A DNA stretch of 64,000 bases from Cupriavidus respiraculi (GCF_914271545.1 NZ_CAJZAH010000003.1:248001-312000), one strand, 5' to 3'; counted from the first letter of the stretch, positions 54,203 through 63,513 are shown. The notes: generated by a model from the letters alone, not told the origin. Numbers and translations: made by a program.

Positions 54203-55170
54203 TCCAGCGCCGCGGGACGCAGCGGGGGCGGCGCCTTGAGCGAACCGCCCTCGGCGATGCGGGCGGCGACGATCTCGCGCAGGATGTCGGCCACCGCCTC
54301 GGCGGCCGCGGTGCGTGGCAGCGCGCGCGGCCAGCACAGGGACAGCGTGCGGCGCAGCTCGGGAACGATCAGCCGGCGCGGCATGGCCGTGTCCGGTTCC
54401 GCCACCGACGAGGCCGGGAGCACGGTGCAGGCCAGCCCCTCGCGCACCGACGCCAGCAGGAAGGGCAGCGAATCGAGATCGGCCACCACATCGAGCGTAA
54501 TGCCCGCCTTGGCGAAGCTGCGCTCCACCACCTCCCGCAGCCCCTGCGAGCCGCTGGGCAGCACCAGCGGTACGCCGTCGAGGGCCTTCAGCGCAATGGT
54601 CGGCTCGCCTTCGGACTTCGCCGCGCGCCGGCGGGAGGCGCCGGTTGCCGCGCCCGGCGGGTTGCCGATCAGGTACAGCGATTCGCTGGCCAGCGGCTCG
54701 GGCTCCACCGCGCGCGACGGCGTGTCGCGAAAGAGAATGGCGAAGTCGAGCCGGTTGTTGTTCAGCAGCTCGGAGATATAGCCGCTCATGCTTTCGAACA
54801 GTTGCAGCCGCACGCGCGGATAGCGCTCACGCACCGCGCGGATCAGCGCCATGCCGAAGGCGGCGGCGGCCGTGGTCGGCAGGCCGATCGCCACCGCGCC
54901 GGAGACATCGGCGCCGGCCACGCGCACGTCGGCGCCGGCGATTTCCACCTGCTTGAGGATGGTGCGGGCATGGCGGTACAGCGTCTTGCCGGCCTCCGTG
55001 GGCTTGACCCCCTTGGCGCCGCGATGCACCAGCGGCACGCCAAGTTCCGCTTCCAGCGCCGCCAGCTGCTGGCTTAGCGCGGGTTGGGCGACGCAGACCA
55101 CTTCGGCGGCCCGTGTCAGGCTGCCATGATCGACGATCGCGACGAAGTAGCGCATGGCGCGCAGGTCCAT
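54199..55170 (-). CDS. LysR family transcriptional regulator
   Basis: 323 residues. Helix-turn-helix MDLRAMRYFVAIVDHGSLTRAAEVVCVAQPALSQQLAALEAELG followed by an effector domain with RYPRVRLQLFESMSGYISELLNNNRLDFAILF, as in the NAC/CynR-like group. It is divergent from the CoA-transferase gene and upstream of the Bug gene, so it probably controls both. The two small palindromes beside it are candidate sites. Confidence 0.9.
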   Translation of the reverse strand: MDLRAMRYFVAIVDHGSLTRAAEVVCVAQPALSQQLAALEAELGVPLVHRGAKGVKPTEAGKTLYRHARTILKQVEIAGADVRVAGADVSGAVAIGLPTTAAAAFGMALIRAVRERYPRVRLQLFESMSGYISELLNNNRLDFAILFRDTPSRAVEPEPLASESLYLIGNPPGAATGASRRRAAKSEGEPTIALKALDGVPLVLPSGSQGLREVVERSFAKAGITLDVVADLDSLPFLLASVREGLACTVLPASSVAEPDTAMPRRLIVPELRRTLSLCWPRALPRTAAAEAVADILREIVAARIAEGGSLKAPPPLRPAALE

Positions 55171-55339
55171 ATCGGTGTCCTTGCAGGAGCGGTCGGATCG
55201 GCGCGGTCGCGGGAGGCAGCGAGCGCGTGATCCGCTAAGGTATGCATTCTACTTATGGGCGGCTACCCATCGCCTATTTCACATCGCCGTGGCGGGCGAG
55301 TAGATTGACCGTGTCGCCATCCTTCGCCAATCCTTCGCC
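55171..55339. promoter_or_regulatory. Divergent region between LysR and CoA-transferase genes
   Basis: 169 bases. It holds ATGGG-N6-CCCAT at 55255-55270 next to TACTTAT, the best operator candidate. No clear -35/-10 pair could be fixed. Confidence 0.35.
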
Positions 55340-56512
55340 ATGTCCCTTCCATTGCAAGGCATCACCGTCGTCTCCCTCGAACAGGCCATCGCCGCGCCGT
55401 TCTGTACCCGCCAGCTCGCCGATCTGGGCGCGCGGGTGATCAAGATCGAGCGCCCGGGCGTGGGCGACTTCGCCCGTGCCTACGACAGCCGCGTGAACGG
55501 CCTGTCGTCGCACTTCGTCTGGACCAACCGCTCGAAGGAAAGCCTCACGCTGGACGTCAAGGAGCCCGGCGCGAAGCCGGTGATGGAAGCGCTGCTCGCG
55601 CGCGCCGACGTCCTGGTGCAGAACCTCGCGCCGGGGGCCGCGGCTCGGCTGGGGCTGGACTACGCCAGCCTGTCGGAGCGCTATCCGCGCCTGATCGTCT
55701 GCGATATCTCCGGCTACGGCGACGACGGCCCCTATCGCGACAAGAAGGCCTATGACCTGCTGGTGCAGAGCGAGTCGGGCTTCGTGTCGGTGACGGGCAC
55801 GGCGGAGGAGGGCGCCAAGGCGGGCGCCTCGGTCGCCGATATCGCCGCCGGCATGTACGCCTACAGCAATATCCTCGCCGCGCTGATCGAGCGCGGCCAG
55901 ACGGGCCGGGGCAAGCAGATCGACATCTCGATGCTCGAATCGATGGTCGAGTGGATGAGTTTCCCGATGTACTACGCCTACCAGGGCGCCGAGCCGCCGC
56001 CGCGCGCCGGCGCGGCCCACGCCACGATCTACCCCTACGGCCCGTTCCCCACCGGCGACGGCAAGACCGTGATGCTGGGCTTGCAGAACGAGCGCGAGTG
56101 GAATGTGTTCTGCCAGACCGTGCTCGAAGACCCGGCGCTGGCCACCCATCCGGACTACGCCAGCAACAGCCTGCGCAACACCAACCGCGACAGCCTGCGT
56201 GCGCGCATCGTCGAGGCGTTTGCCCGCTTCAGCGCGGAAGACGTCATCGCGCGGCTGGATGCGGCCCGCATCGCCAATGCCCGCGTCAATACCATGGCGG
56301 ACGTGTGGGCCCACCCGCAGCTCGCGGCGCGCTCGCGCTGGCGCCACGTCGGCACGCCCGCCGGCACCATTCCGGCGCTGCTGCCGCCGGGGATGAAGGA
56401 CGCGCGCATGGATCCGGTGCCCGCGGTCGGCGAGCACACGGAGGCCATTCTGGCGGAGCTGGGCTGTACATCCGGCCAGGTGCGGGCGCTGCGCGACGCC
56501 GGCGCGATCTGA
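55340..56512 (+). CDS. CaiB/BaiF family (class III) CoA-transferase
   Basis: 390 residues. Family III CoA-transferase; the catalytic Asp lies in DKKAYDLLVQSESG, after the conserved ICDISGYGDDGPY. It moves CoA from a donor such as succinyl-CoA or acetyl-CoA to a carboxylic acid. The adjacent CitE-type lyase suggests the product is a 3-hydroxyacyl-CoA, for example citramalyl- or malyl-CoA. The exact acid cannot be read from the sequence. Confidence 0.88.
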   Translation: MSLPLQGITVVSLEQAIAAPFCTRQLADLGARVIKIERPGVGDFARAYDSRVNGLSSHFVWTNRSKESLTLDVKEPGAKPVMEALLARADVLVQNLAPGAAARLGLDYASLSERYPRLIVCDISGYGDDGPYRDKKAYDLLVQSESGFVSVTGTAEEGAKAGASVADIAAGMYAYSNILAALIERGQTGRGKQIDISMLESMVEWMSFPMYYAYQGAEPPPRAGAAHATIYPYGPFPTGDGKTVMLGLQNEREWNVFCQTVLEDPALATHPDYASNSLRNTNRDSLRARIVEAFARFSAEDVIARLDAARIANARVNTMADVWAHPQLAARSRWRHVGTPAGTIPALLPPGMKDARMDPVPAVGEHTEAILAELGCTSGQVRALRDAGAI

Positions 56513-56529
56513 GATCCGAGGAGACGGCC

Positions 56530-57360
56530 ATGGATGCCATGCAACGCCTGCCCCGCAGCTATCTGTTCGTGCCGGCGAACCGGCCGGAACGCGTCGGCAA
56601 GGCCATCGACAGCGGCGCGGAGGCCGTGATCGTCGATTTCGAGGACGCCGTCGCCCCGGACGACAAGGCGGGCGCACGCCAGGCGCTCGCCGCGCCGTGG
56701 GCGGACCTTTGCACTCGGGCCTCGCAGGCAGGGGTGGAGTTGCTGGTGCGCATCAATGCGGCCGACGCCTCGTACCACGAGGGCGACCTGCAATGGTGCG
56801 CGTCGCAGGGCGTCCACAGCCTGGTGCTGCCCAAGGCCGAGGCGGCTGGCGTGCGTGCGCTGCACCAGCGCCTGCCCGCGGCCCGCGTGCATCCGCTGCT
56901 GGAGACCGCCGCCGGCTTTGCCACGCTGCGCGAGCTGGCCGCCGCGCCCGGTGTAGCCAGACTGCTGTTCGGCAGCATCGACCTGATGTTCGACCTCGAC
57001 GTGGCCGACGAAGGCGAGCCGCTGCACTATTTCCGCAGCCGGCTGGTGCTGCATTCGCGGGCGGCCGGCCTGCCCGCGCCGGTGGACGGCGTCTGTACCG
57101 CGCTGGGCGACGCCGCCGCGCTGGAGGCCGAAACCCGGCGCGCGCGCGGGTTCGGCTTCGGCGCCAAGCTGCTGATCCATCCCGCCCAGGTGGCGGGCGT
57201 GCATACGGCCCTGTCGCCCAGCGGCGAGGAGCAGGCGTGGGCACGGCGCATCGTCGACGCCGCGGCGCAGGCGAAGGGCGCGGCGGTCGCGGTCGACGGC
57301 AAGATGGTCGACCGCCCGGTGCTGGAACGCGCCCGCCGCATCCTGCTGCAGGCCTCGTAG
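56530..57360 (+). CDS. HpcH/HpaI (CitE-type) aldolase/CoA-ester lyase
   Basis: 276 residues from the ATG at 56530, with GAGGAGACGGCC upstream, 17 bases after the CoA-transferase. RSYLFVPANRPERVGKA, VIVDFEDAVAPDDK, LFGSIDLMFDLDV with the metal-binding Glu/Asp pattern are CitE-type features. Such lyases split citramalyl-CoA or malyl-CoA to acetyl-CoA plus pyruvate or glyoxylate. Together with the transferase it makes a two-step activation and cleavage module. Confidence 0.87.
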   Translation: MDAMQRLPRSYLFVPANRPERVGKAIDSGAEAVIVDFEDAVAPDDKAGARQALAAPWADLCTRASQAGVELLVRINAADASYHEGDLQWCASQGVHSLVLPKAEAAGVRALHQRLPAARVHPLLETAAGFATLRELAAAPGVARLLFGSIDLMFDLDVADEGEPLHYFRSRLVLHSRAAGLPAPVDGVCTALGDAAALEAETRRARGFGFGAKLLIHPAQVAGVHTALSPSGEEQAWARRIVDAAAQAKGAAVAVDGKMVDRPVLERARRILLQAS

Positions 57361-57441
57361 GACGCTTTCCGGGGCGCGGCGCGCCGGCTGTGTGCGCCAT
57401 GCCGCCCTGCAGCATCAAAAGTCCTTGCCAACGTTCGCGTT

Positions 57442-57457
57442 ATTCATAATTATGAAT
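57442..57457. promoter_or_regulatory. 16-base perfect palindrome before the malonate regulator
   Basis: ATTCATAATTATGAAT is a perfect palindrome 73 bases before the GntR gene start, inside a probable -10 region with TTGCCA (57425-57430) upstream. It is an AT-rich operator candidate in GC-rich DNA, likely for the GntR-type regulator itself. Confidence 0.55.
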
Positions 57458-57530
57458 TACCGCGCCACGCCGCCGGCAGGACTGTCTGGCCGGACGTGCC
57501 GACGCGGTCGCATCCTTTCCCGGAGGCACC

Positions 57531-58271
57531 ATGCGAATCGTCCAGCAAGCGCTGTATCTCGAAGTCGCCGACCGGCTGCGCGCCATGATCGACGAGCACA
57601 CCCTCGTGCCCGGCGCCTGGATCGACGAAGTTGCCCTGGCCGATAGCCTCGGCATCTCCCGCACCCCGCTGCGCGAAGCGTTGAAAGTCCTGGCCGCCGA
57701 AGGCCTGGTGCGGCTCGAACCGCGCCGCGGCTGCTTCGTCAACGAGCTGTCCGAAGAGGATCTCGACGACATCTTTCCGCTGATGGCGCTGCTCGAAGGC
57801 CGCTGCGCCTACGAGGCCGCGCGCAACGCGACCGAGCAGGACCTCGACATGCTCGACGGCCTGCACCGCCAGCTGGCGGACTACGCCCGCGCCGGCGATA
57901 TCGACGCCTACTACGAAACCAACTACCAGATCCACGAGGCCATCCAGCGCCTGGCCGGCAATCGCTGGCTGTCGGGCCTGATCGGCGACCTGCGCAAGGT
58001 GCTGCGGCTGTCGCGCCACAAGAGCCTGCAGCTGCCCGGGCGCATCGCGGAATCGTGCGCCGAACACCTGTCGGTATTCGCCGCGCTGAAGGCGCACGAT
58101 CCGGAGGGCGCCGAGGCGATGATGAAAACGCATCTGCTGCGCCAGCGCGGCGCGCTGAAGGACCTGGACCGTGCCGCGCGGCAACAGGACGCGCCGGATG
58201 CGGTCCGGCCCGCGCGCAGGCGCCTGCGGCTGGCGGCGGGCGACGGCGGCACACAGGCCGACGGCGCATGA
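57531..58271 (+). CDS. GntR family regulator of the malonate operon (MatR-like)
   Basis: 246 residues. FadR-type GntR protein: winged helix (about residues 10-70, with LADSLGISRTPLREALKVLAAEGLV) and an all-helical FCD ligand domain (YYETNYQIHEAIQRLAGNRWLSGLIGDLR). It leads the malonate operon and is followed 93 bases later by matA, matching the position of MatR, the malonate-responsive repressor. Identification as MatR rests mostly on location. Confidence 0.85.
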   Translation: MRIVQQALYLEVADRLRAMIDEHTLVPGAWIDEVALADSLGISRTPLREALKVLAAEGLVRLEPRRGCFVNELSEEDLDDIFPLMALLEGRCAYEAARNATEQDLDMLDGLHRQLADYARAGDIDAYYETNYQIHEAIQRLAGNRWLSGLIGDLRKVLRLSRHKSLQLPGRIAESCAEHLSVFAALKAHDPEGAEAMMKTHLLRQRGALKDLDRAARQQDAPDAVRPARRRLRLAAGDGGTQADGA

Positions 58272-58364
58272 GCGATGCGCATGACCGTTGGCTGACCGCC
58301 GGCATCCGCTGGATGCGGCAATGTTTCGAGCAACCGTGGCAACCCCTTTGGACAGCGTGTCTTC

Positions 58365-59858
58365 ATGATGACCTTTGATACCGGCGAACAAAAAGTGAGT
58401 GCACCGCTTGGTGCGAGCGAATCCGCGACGGGGCCGGCCAACGCGACGTTTCTGGCCCGCGTCGGCCGCTGGTTCGGCCGCAAGAACGACGCCGACGTGG
58501 CCGCAGGCACCCCGGCCGCCAAGGGCGCGGCGCCCGCGGGCAAGGAAGGCGCCTCGCCGCTGCCGGCACGGGTGGCGCGCCGCCATCGCGAGCAGCTGCG
58601 CCAGTGCTTCGATGCGCGCCTGACCGACAGCGCCGCCAACGCCGCGGCGCAGGCATGGCGCGCGGAATACGAAGCGGCGGACGAGGCCACGCGCCAGGCG
58701 ATGCTCGGCGTGCTGGCCGAGGTTGCCAATAGCGGTGGAGAGGACGGCGAGCGGACCGAAGGCGCCGCCGCCGAACACGGCAAGGGCGGCCGGGCCACCG
58801 GCCTGTCGCAGGCGCTGTCCAACGCCCGCATCCGCTTCTTCAAGCGCTTCGCGGGACAGCACGCCAAGGGGCCCCACAGCGCCTGCGGCCTGCATTTCCT
58901 CATCCATCTGCGCGCCGACATGCAGCGCTGGCACAAGCGCGTGCCGGGGCTGCGCGCGCTCGACGACGACCTCGAGGCGCTGTTCTCCAACTGGTTCGAC
59001 GTCGGCCTGCTCGAACTGCAGCCGATCACCTGGGATTCGCCCGCCTCGCTGCTGGAAAAGCTGATCCGCTACGAGGCGGTGCACGAGATCGCCTCGTGGG
59101 CCGACCTGCGCAACCGGCTCGACTCGGACCGGCGCTGCTACGCGTTCTTCCATCCCCGCATGCCGCGCGAGCCGCTGATCTTCGTCGAGGTGGCGTTCGT
59201 GCCCGAGATGGCCGCCAACGTGCATGCGCTGCTGGACGAAGCCGCGCCCGTCGAAGACCTGCGCCGCGTCAAATGGGCGATCTTCTACTCGATCTCCAAC
59301 ACGCAGCCGGGTTTGCGCGGCGTGAGCTTCGGCAACTTCCTGCTCAAGCGCGTCATCGAGGAACTGCAGCGGGAATTCCCCAAGCTCAAGCAGTTCGCCA
59401 CGCTGTCGCCTATCCCGGGTTTTGCCGACTGGCTGCGCAAGCAGGACAAAGGCACCATCGAGCGCGTCGTGGGCGAGAAGCGCCTGCAGCGCTGGGGCGA
59501 ACGCGAGGCGGGCGCGCCGGCCACCGCGTCGGAATGGCTGTCCGCGCTGGGTGCGGACGCTGGCGGCGCGGACGAGGCGCTGGTGCGCGACACCGGCCTC
59601 GCGCTGGCCGCCCACTTTCTCGTGCGCGAGCGCAGCGGCGCCTTGCCGGCGGATCCGGTGGCGCGCTTCCATCTGGGCAATGGCGCCTGCGTGGAGCGGC
59701 TGAACTGGGCCGCGGACCTCTCCACCAAGGGCCGCGCGCAGTCCTGCGGCATGATGGTCAACTATCTTTACGCGCCAGAAGCGCTGGACGACAATCTGGC
59801 ACGGCTGGGCGAGGGCAATCCGCGCATGAGCCGCGCCGTCGCCAAGCTGCTGTCCTAG
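58365..59858 (+). CDS. matA: Malonyl-CoA decarboxylase
   Basis: 497 residues. MCD family: an N-terminal helical domain (up to about residue 200) and a GNAT-like catalytic domain. Conserved segments are FYSISNTQPGLRGVSFGNFLLKRVIEEL, FATLSPIPGFADWL, DPVARFHLGNGA and the final LNWAADLSTKGRAQSCGMMVNYLY. It converts malonyl-CoA to acetyl-CoA and CO2. A 70-residue low-complexity N terminus precedes the domain. A second ATG follows the first; 58365 is the longer start. Confidence 0.93.
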   Translation: MMTFDTGEQKVSAPLGASESATGPANATFLARVGRWFGRKNDADVAAGTPAAKGAAPAGKEGASPLPARVARRHREQLRQCFDARLTDSAANAAAQAWRAEYEAADEATRQAMLGVLAEVANSGGEDGERTEGAAAEHGKGGRATGLSQALSNARIRFFKRFAGQHAKGPHSACGLHFLIHLRADMQRWHKRVPGLRALDDDLEALFSNWFDVGLLELQPITWDSPASLLEKLIRYEAVHEIASWADLRNRLDSDRRCYAFFHPRMPREPLIFVEVAFVPEMAANVHALLDEAAPVEDLRRVKWAIFYSISNTQPGLRGVSFGNFLLKRVIEELQREFPKLKQFATLSPIPGFADWLRKQDKGTIERVVGEKRLQRWGEREAGAPATASEWLSALGADAGGADEALVRDTGLALAAHFLVRERSGALPADPVARFHLGNGACVERLNWAADLSTKGRAQSCGMMVNYLYAPEALDDNLARLGEGNPRMSRAVAKLLS

Positions 59859-60040
59859 CGGGCGGCGGCATCGGGCGGGCGCCCGTCGACGGGAGGGGTG
59901 CCCGTGCCGTTGTGTTCGTGGAAGTGGTGTTAGCAGTGCAACGAGGGGAGCGGCGCCATGCCGCAAAGTTGACAAGGCGGGTTCGCGAGGCCTGCCAACA
60001 AGGTCCGATGGACCGACAAACAGAAAAAAGGAGACACACC

Positions 60041-61036
60041 ATGCATCGTCACATCCGTTCGGCCGTGCGCGCCTGCGCGCTCGCATCGGGCCTGCTGGCC
60101 GGCATCGCCGCCGTGGCCCCTGCCGCGCACGCCGATACCTGGCCGTCCAAGCCCGTTACGGTCATCGTGCCGTTCCCCGCGGGCGGCGGCACCGACGCCT
60201 TCGCCCGGCCGCTGACCGCGCAGCTGTCCAAGCAATTGGGCAAGCAGTTCGTCATCGACAACCGCGGCGGCGCCGGCGGCACCGTGGGCGCAAGCCTGGC
60301 CGCCAAGGCCGCGCCGGACGGCTACACCATCTTCATCGGCGGCGCCCACCATGTGATCGCGCCCTCGTTCTACAAGAAGCTCGACTACGACATCGAGAAG
60401 GACTTCGTTCCCATCACCGTGATCGCGCAGCCGCCGCAGGTGGTGGTCGCCAATCCCACCAAGGTGCAGGCCAACACGCTGCAGGAACTGATCGCCTTCG
60501 CCAAGAAGAATCCCGGCAAGCTGAACTACGGATCGGCCGGCAACGGCTCCTCGCACCATCTGGCGGGCGAACTGTTCAAGATCCAGACCAAGACGTTCAT
60601 CACGCATATCCCGTACAAGGGCGCCGGTCCCGCGCTGTCGGACCTGATCGCCGGCCAGGTCGACCTGGTCTTCGACGGGCTGGGCTCGTCGGCGCAGCAC
60701 ATCCGCTCGGGCCGCATCAAGGCGCTGGCGGTGGCCTCGAACAAGCGCTCGCCCGCGTTCCCCAACGTGCCGACGGCGGCCGAAGCGGGCGTTCCGGGCT
60801 ATGAGGTGTCGACGTGGTACGCGATGTGGGTGCCCAAGGGCACGCCCAAGGAAATCAGCGACAAGCTCTACGCCGAAGTCGACAAGGCGCTGAACTCGCC
60901 CGAGATGAAGCAGATCTGGCTGACCAACGGTTCGGAGACCCCGCGCTTCACGCCCGACCAGTTCGCGCAGTTCCAGCGCGCCGAACTCAAGCGCTGGGCA
61001 CAGGTGGTGCAGGACTCCGGCGCGAAGATGGACTGA
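60041..61036 (+). CDS. Bug family substrate-binding protein within the malonate operon
   Basis: 331 residues from the ATG at 60041, with AAAAGGAGACAC upstream. Signal peptide ending AHA|DTWPSKP, the same mature start as the Bug protein at 53090-54067. TctC fold: VPFPAGGGTDAFARPLTAQLS, VIDNRGGAGGTVGASLAAKAAPDGYTIF, THIPYKGAGPALSDLIAGQVDLVFDG. Its place between matA and matB suggests malonate or a similar acid as ligand. No tctA/tctB genes accompany it, and no matC carrier gene is present. Confidence 0.88.
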   Translation: MHRHIRSAVRACALASGLLAGIAAVAPAAHADTWPSKPVTVIVPFPAGGGTDAFARPLTAQLSKQLGKQFVIDNRGGAGGTVGASLAAKAAPDGYTIFIGGAHHVIAPSFYKKLDYDIEKDFVPITVIAQPPQVVVANPTKVQANTLQELIAFAKKNPGKLNYGSAGNGSSHHLAGELFKIQTKTFITHIPYKGAGPALSDLIAGQVDLVFDGLGSSAQHIRSGRIKALAVASNKRSPAFPNVPTAAEAGVPGYEVSTWYAMWVPKGTPKEISDKLYAEVDKALNSPEMKQIWLTNGSETPRFTPDQFAQFQRAELKRWAQVVQDSGAKMD

Positions 61037-61097
61037 TGCCCATGCGCGCTTCCTTCGCTTCCCGCGCATCGTCGTCCCGCTTCGCCGGGGCGCGGCC

Positions 61098-61880
61098 ATG
61101 AGCGGCACCATCGCGCTGGAGCGCGATGGCGAGATCGCCTGGGTGACGTTGTCCAACCCCGGCAAGCTCAACGCCATCTCTGCGGCGATGTGGCGCGCGC
61201 TGGCGCAGACCTTCGCCGGGCTGGCGGCAGACACGTCGCTGCGCGGCGTGGTGTTGCGCGGCGCCGGCGGCAACTTCGCCGCCGGCGCCGACATCGCCGA
61301 GTTTCCGCAGGAGCGCGGCGATGCCGCGGCGGTGCGCCGCTATCACGTCGAGACCATCGCACCGGCGCTGGCGGCGGTGGCCGATTGCCCGCACCCGACG
61401 GTTGCGATGATCGAGGGCGTCTGCGTCGGTGGCGGGCTGGAGATCGCCAGCCAGTGCGACATGCGCATCGCCGCCGACGACTGCCGCTTCGGCGTGCCGA
61501 TCAATCGGCTCGGCTTTCCGATGGCGCCGGGCGAGCTGCAGGGTCTGCTCGCGCTCGCCGGGCGCGCGACCACGCTGGAAATCCTGCTCGAAGGCCGCGT
61601 GTTCGATGCCGCCGAGGCGCGCGAGAAGGGCCTGCTGACGCGCGTGGTGCCGCCCGCCGCGCTGGCCGGGGAAGTCGGGGCGACCATGCGGCGCATCGCC
61701 GCGGGCGCGCCGCTTGCCGCGCGCATCAACAAGGCCACCATCCGCAGGCTGTCGCCCGCCGTGCCGCCGTTGACCGAGGCCGAACTGTCCGCGCACTTCG
61801 CCTATGCCGGGAGCGCCGACCATGCCGAGGGCGTCGCCGCGTTCCTGGCGCGCCGCCCACCGAAATTCCGCGGGGAATAG
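61098..61880 (+). CDS. Enoyl-CoA hydratase/isomerase family protein
   Basis: 260 residues. Crotonase fold: start MSGTIALERDGEIAWVTLSNPGKLNAISAAMW, oxyanion-hole residues in GAGGNFAAGADIAEF and VGGGLEIASQCDMRIAADD, then FGVPINRLGF. The glutamates that define true hydratases are not clearly placed, so other crotonase reactions are possible. It is not a known part of malonate degradation, but lies between the Bug gene and matB in the same operon. Confidence 0.85.
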   Translation: MSGTIALERDGEIAWVTLSNPGKLNAISAAMWRALAQTFAGLAADTSLRGVVLRGAGGNFAAGADIAEFPQERGDAAAVRRYHVETIAPALAAVADCPHPTVAMIEGVCVGGGLEIASQCDMRIAADDCRFGVPINRLGFPMAPGELQGLLALAGRATTLEILLEGRVFDAAEAREKGLLTRVVPPAALAGEVGATMRRIAAGAPLAARINKATIRRLSPAVPPLTEAELSAHFAYAGSADHAEGVAAFLARRPPKFRGE

Positions 61881-61902
61881 GCGCCGCGCGCCCACGCCCC
61901 GC

Positions 61903-61943
61903 ATCCGCTTTCCCTTATCCGCTTTCCCCTTATCCGCTTATTC
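61903..61943 (+). repeat. Short tandem repeat before matB
   Basis: ATCCGCTTTCCCTT (61903-61916), ATCCGCTTTCCCCTT (61917-61931) and a degenerate third copy ATCCGCTTATTCCTT follow head to tail in the 79-base gap before matB. Pyrimidine-rich; probably replication slippage, with no known function. Confidence 0.75.
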
Positions 61944-61959
61944 CTTCCTGATCCGGACC

Positions 61960-63513
61960 ATGAACGCCAATCTGTTCGCCCTGTTCGAAAGCCGCTTCCC
62001 CGAAGACCGTGGCAACTGCTGTATCGAGACGCATGACGAGCTGTACTACAGCTGGGACGATCTGGATCGCGCCACCGCCAAGATGGCGAACCTGCTGGCC
62101 TCGCTGAAGCTGCCCGAGGGCGCGCGCGTGGCGGTCCAGGTCGAGAAGTCGCCCGAGGCGCTGTTCCTCTATTTGGCCACGCTGCGCGCCGGCTACGTCT
62201 ACCTGCCGCTGAACACGGCGTACCAGGAAGCCGAGATCGACTACTTCATCGGCAATGCCGAGCCGTCGGTCATCGTGTGCGGCAGCAGGAACGAGCCGTG
62301 GGTCGCCAAGGTGGCGGCCCGCCATGGCACCGCCCACGTCTTCACGCTGGACGAGAACCGCACCGGCTCGCTGCTGGAACAGGCCGCGGCGCAGCCCGAT
62401 ACCTTCGCCACGGTGCCGCGCAACGACGACGATCTCGCGGCCATCCTGTACACCTCGGGCACCACCGGCCGCAGCAAGGGCGCGATGCTGACGCACCGCA
62501 ACCTCGCCTCGAACGCGCTGACACTGCACGAGGCGTGGGGCTGGCGCAGCGACGACGTGCTGCTGCACATGCTGCCGATCTTCCATGTGCACGGCCTGTT
62601 CGTGGCCTCCCATGGCGCGCTGCTGGCCGGTGCCAAGATGATCTGGATGCCCAAGCTCGACATGCCGCAGCTGCTGCGCTTCCTGCCGCGCTCCACCGTG
62701 ATGATGGGCGTGCCCACCTACTACGTGCGCATGCTGCAGGACCCGCGCTTCTATCACGACACCTGCCGCAACATGCGGCTGTTCGTCTCGGGATCGGCGC
62801 CGCTGCTGCTGGAGACGTTCGACGCCTTCCGCGAGCGCAGCGGGCACACCATCCTCGAGCGCTACGGCATGAGCGAGACGGTGATGCTGGTATCGAACCC
62901 CTACGACACCTCGCAGGGCGAGCGCATCGGCGGCACGGTAGGCCGCCCGTTGCCGGGCGTGTCGGTGCGCGTGGTCGATGGCGACGGCAAGCCGTGCGCG
63001 CCGGGCGAGATCGGCAATGTCGAGGTCAAGGGGCCCAATGTGTTCAAGGGCTACTGGCGCATGCCGGAGAAGACGAAGGAAGAGTTCACCGCCGACGGCT
63101 GGTTCAAGACGGGCGACGTGGGCCGCTTCGGGGGCGCCATCGTCAGCCAGGCGGGCGAGCGCAAGGTGCCGGACGACTACCTGACCATCGTCGGGCGCAG
63201 CAAGGATCTGATCATCTCGGGCGGCTACAACGTCTACCCGAAGGAGATCGAGAGCTTCATCGATGAGATGCCGGGGGTGGTGGAGAGCGCGGTGATCGGT
63301 GTGCCGCACCCGGATTTCGGCGAGGCCGTGGTCGCCGTGGTGGTGGGCAAGCCCGATGCATCGCTGGATGAAACGGCGCTGATCGGTACGCTCAAGCACC
63401 GCATCGCCAACTTCAAGGTACCCAAGCGCATCCACGTGGTGCCGGAACTGCCGCGCAATGCGATGGGGAAGGTGCAGAAGAACGTGTTGCGCGAGCAGTT
63501 CGCCGCGCTCTGA
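61960..63513 (+). CDS. matB: Malonyl-CoA synthetase (malonate-CoA ligase)
   Basis: 517 residues from the ATG at 61960. Acyl-CoA synthetase family: P-loop-like AAILYTSGTTGRSKGAMLTH, the LERYGMSETVML motif, TADGWFKTGDVG and the hinge GRSKDLIISGGYNVYPKEIE, with the catalytic lysine in PRNAMGKVQKN near the C terminus. The start MNANLFALFESRF is typical of MatB. It activates malonate to malonyl-CoA for MatA. The pairing with matA supports the assignment. Confidence 0.94.
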   Translation: MNANLFALFESRFPEDRGNCCIETHDELYYSWDDLDRATAKMANLLASLKLPEGARVAVQVEKSPEALFLYLATLRAGYVYLPLNTAYQEAEIDYFIGNAEPSVIVCGSRNEPWVAKVAARHGTAHVFTLDENRTGSLLEQAAAQPDTFATVPRNDDDLAAILYTSGTTGRSKGAMLTHRNLASNALTLHEAWGWRSDDVLLHMLPIFHVHGLFVASHGALLAGAKMIWMPKLDMPQLLRFLPRSTVMMGVPTYYVRMLQDPRFYHDTCRNMRLFVSGSAPLLLETFDAFRERSGHTILERYGMSETVMLVSNPYDTSQGERIGGTVGRPLPGVSVRVVDGDGKPCAPGEIGNVEVKGPNVFKGYWRMPEKTKEEFTADGWFKTGDVGRFGGAIVSQAGERKVPDDYLTIVGRSKDLIISGGYNVYPKEIESFIDEMPGVVESAVIGVPHPDFGEAVVAVVVGKPDASLDETALIGTLKHRIANFKVPKRIHVVPELPRNAMGKVQKNVLREQFAAL

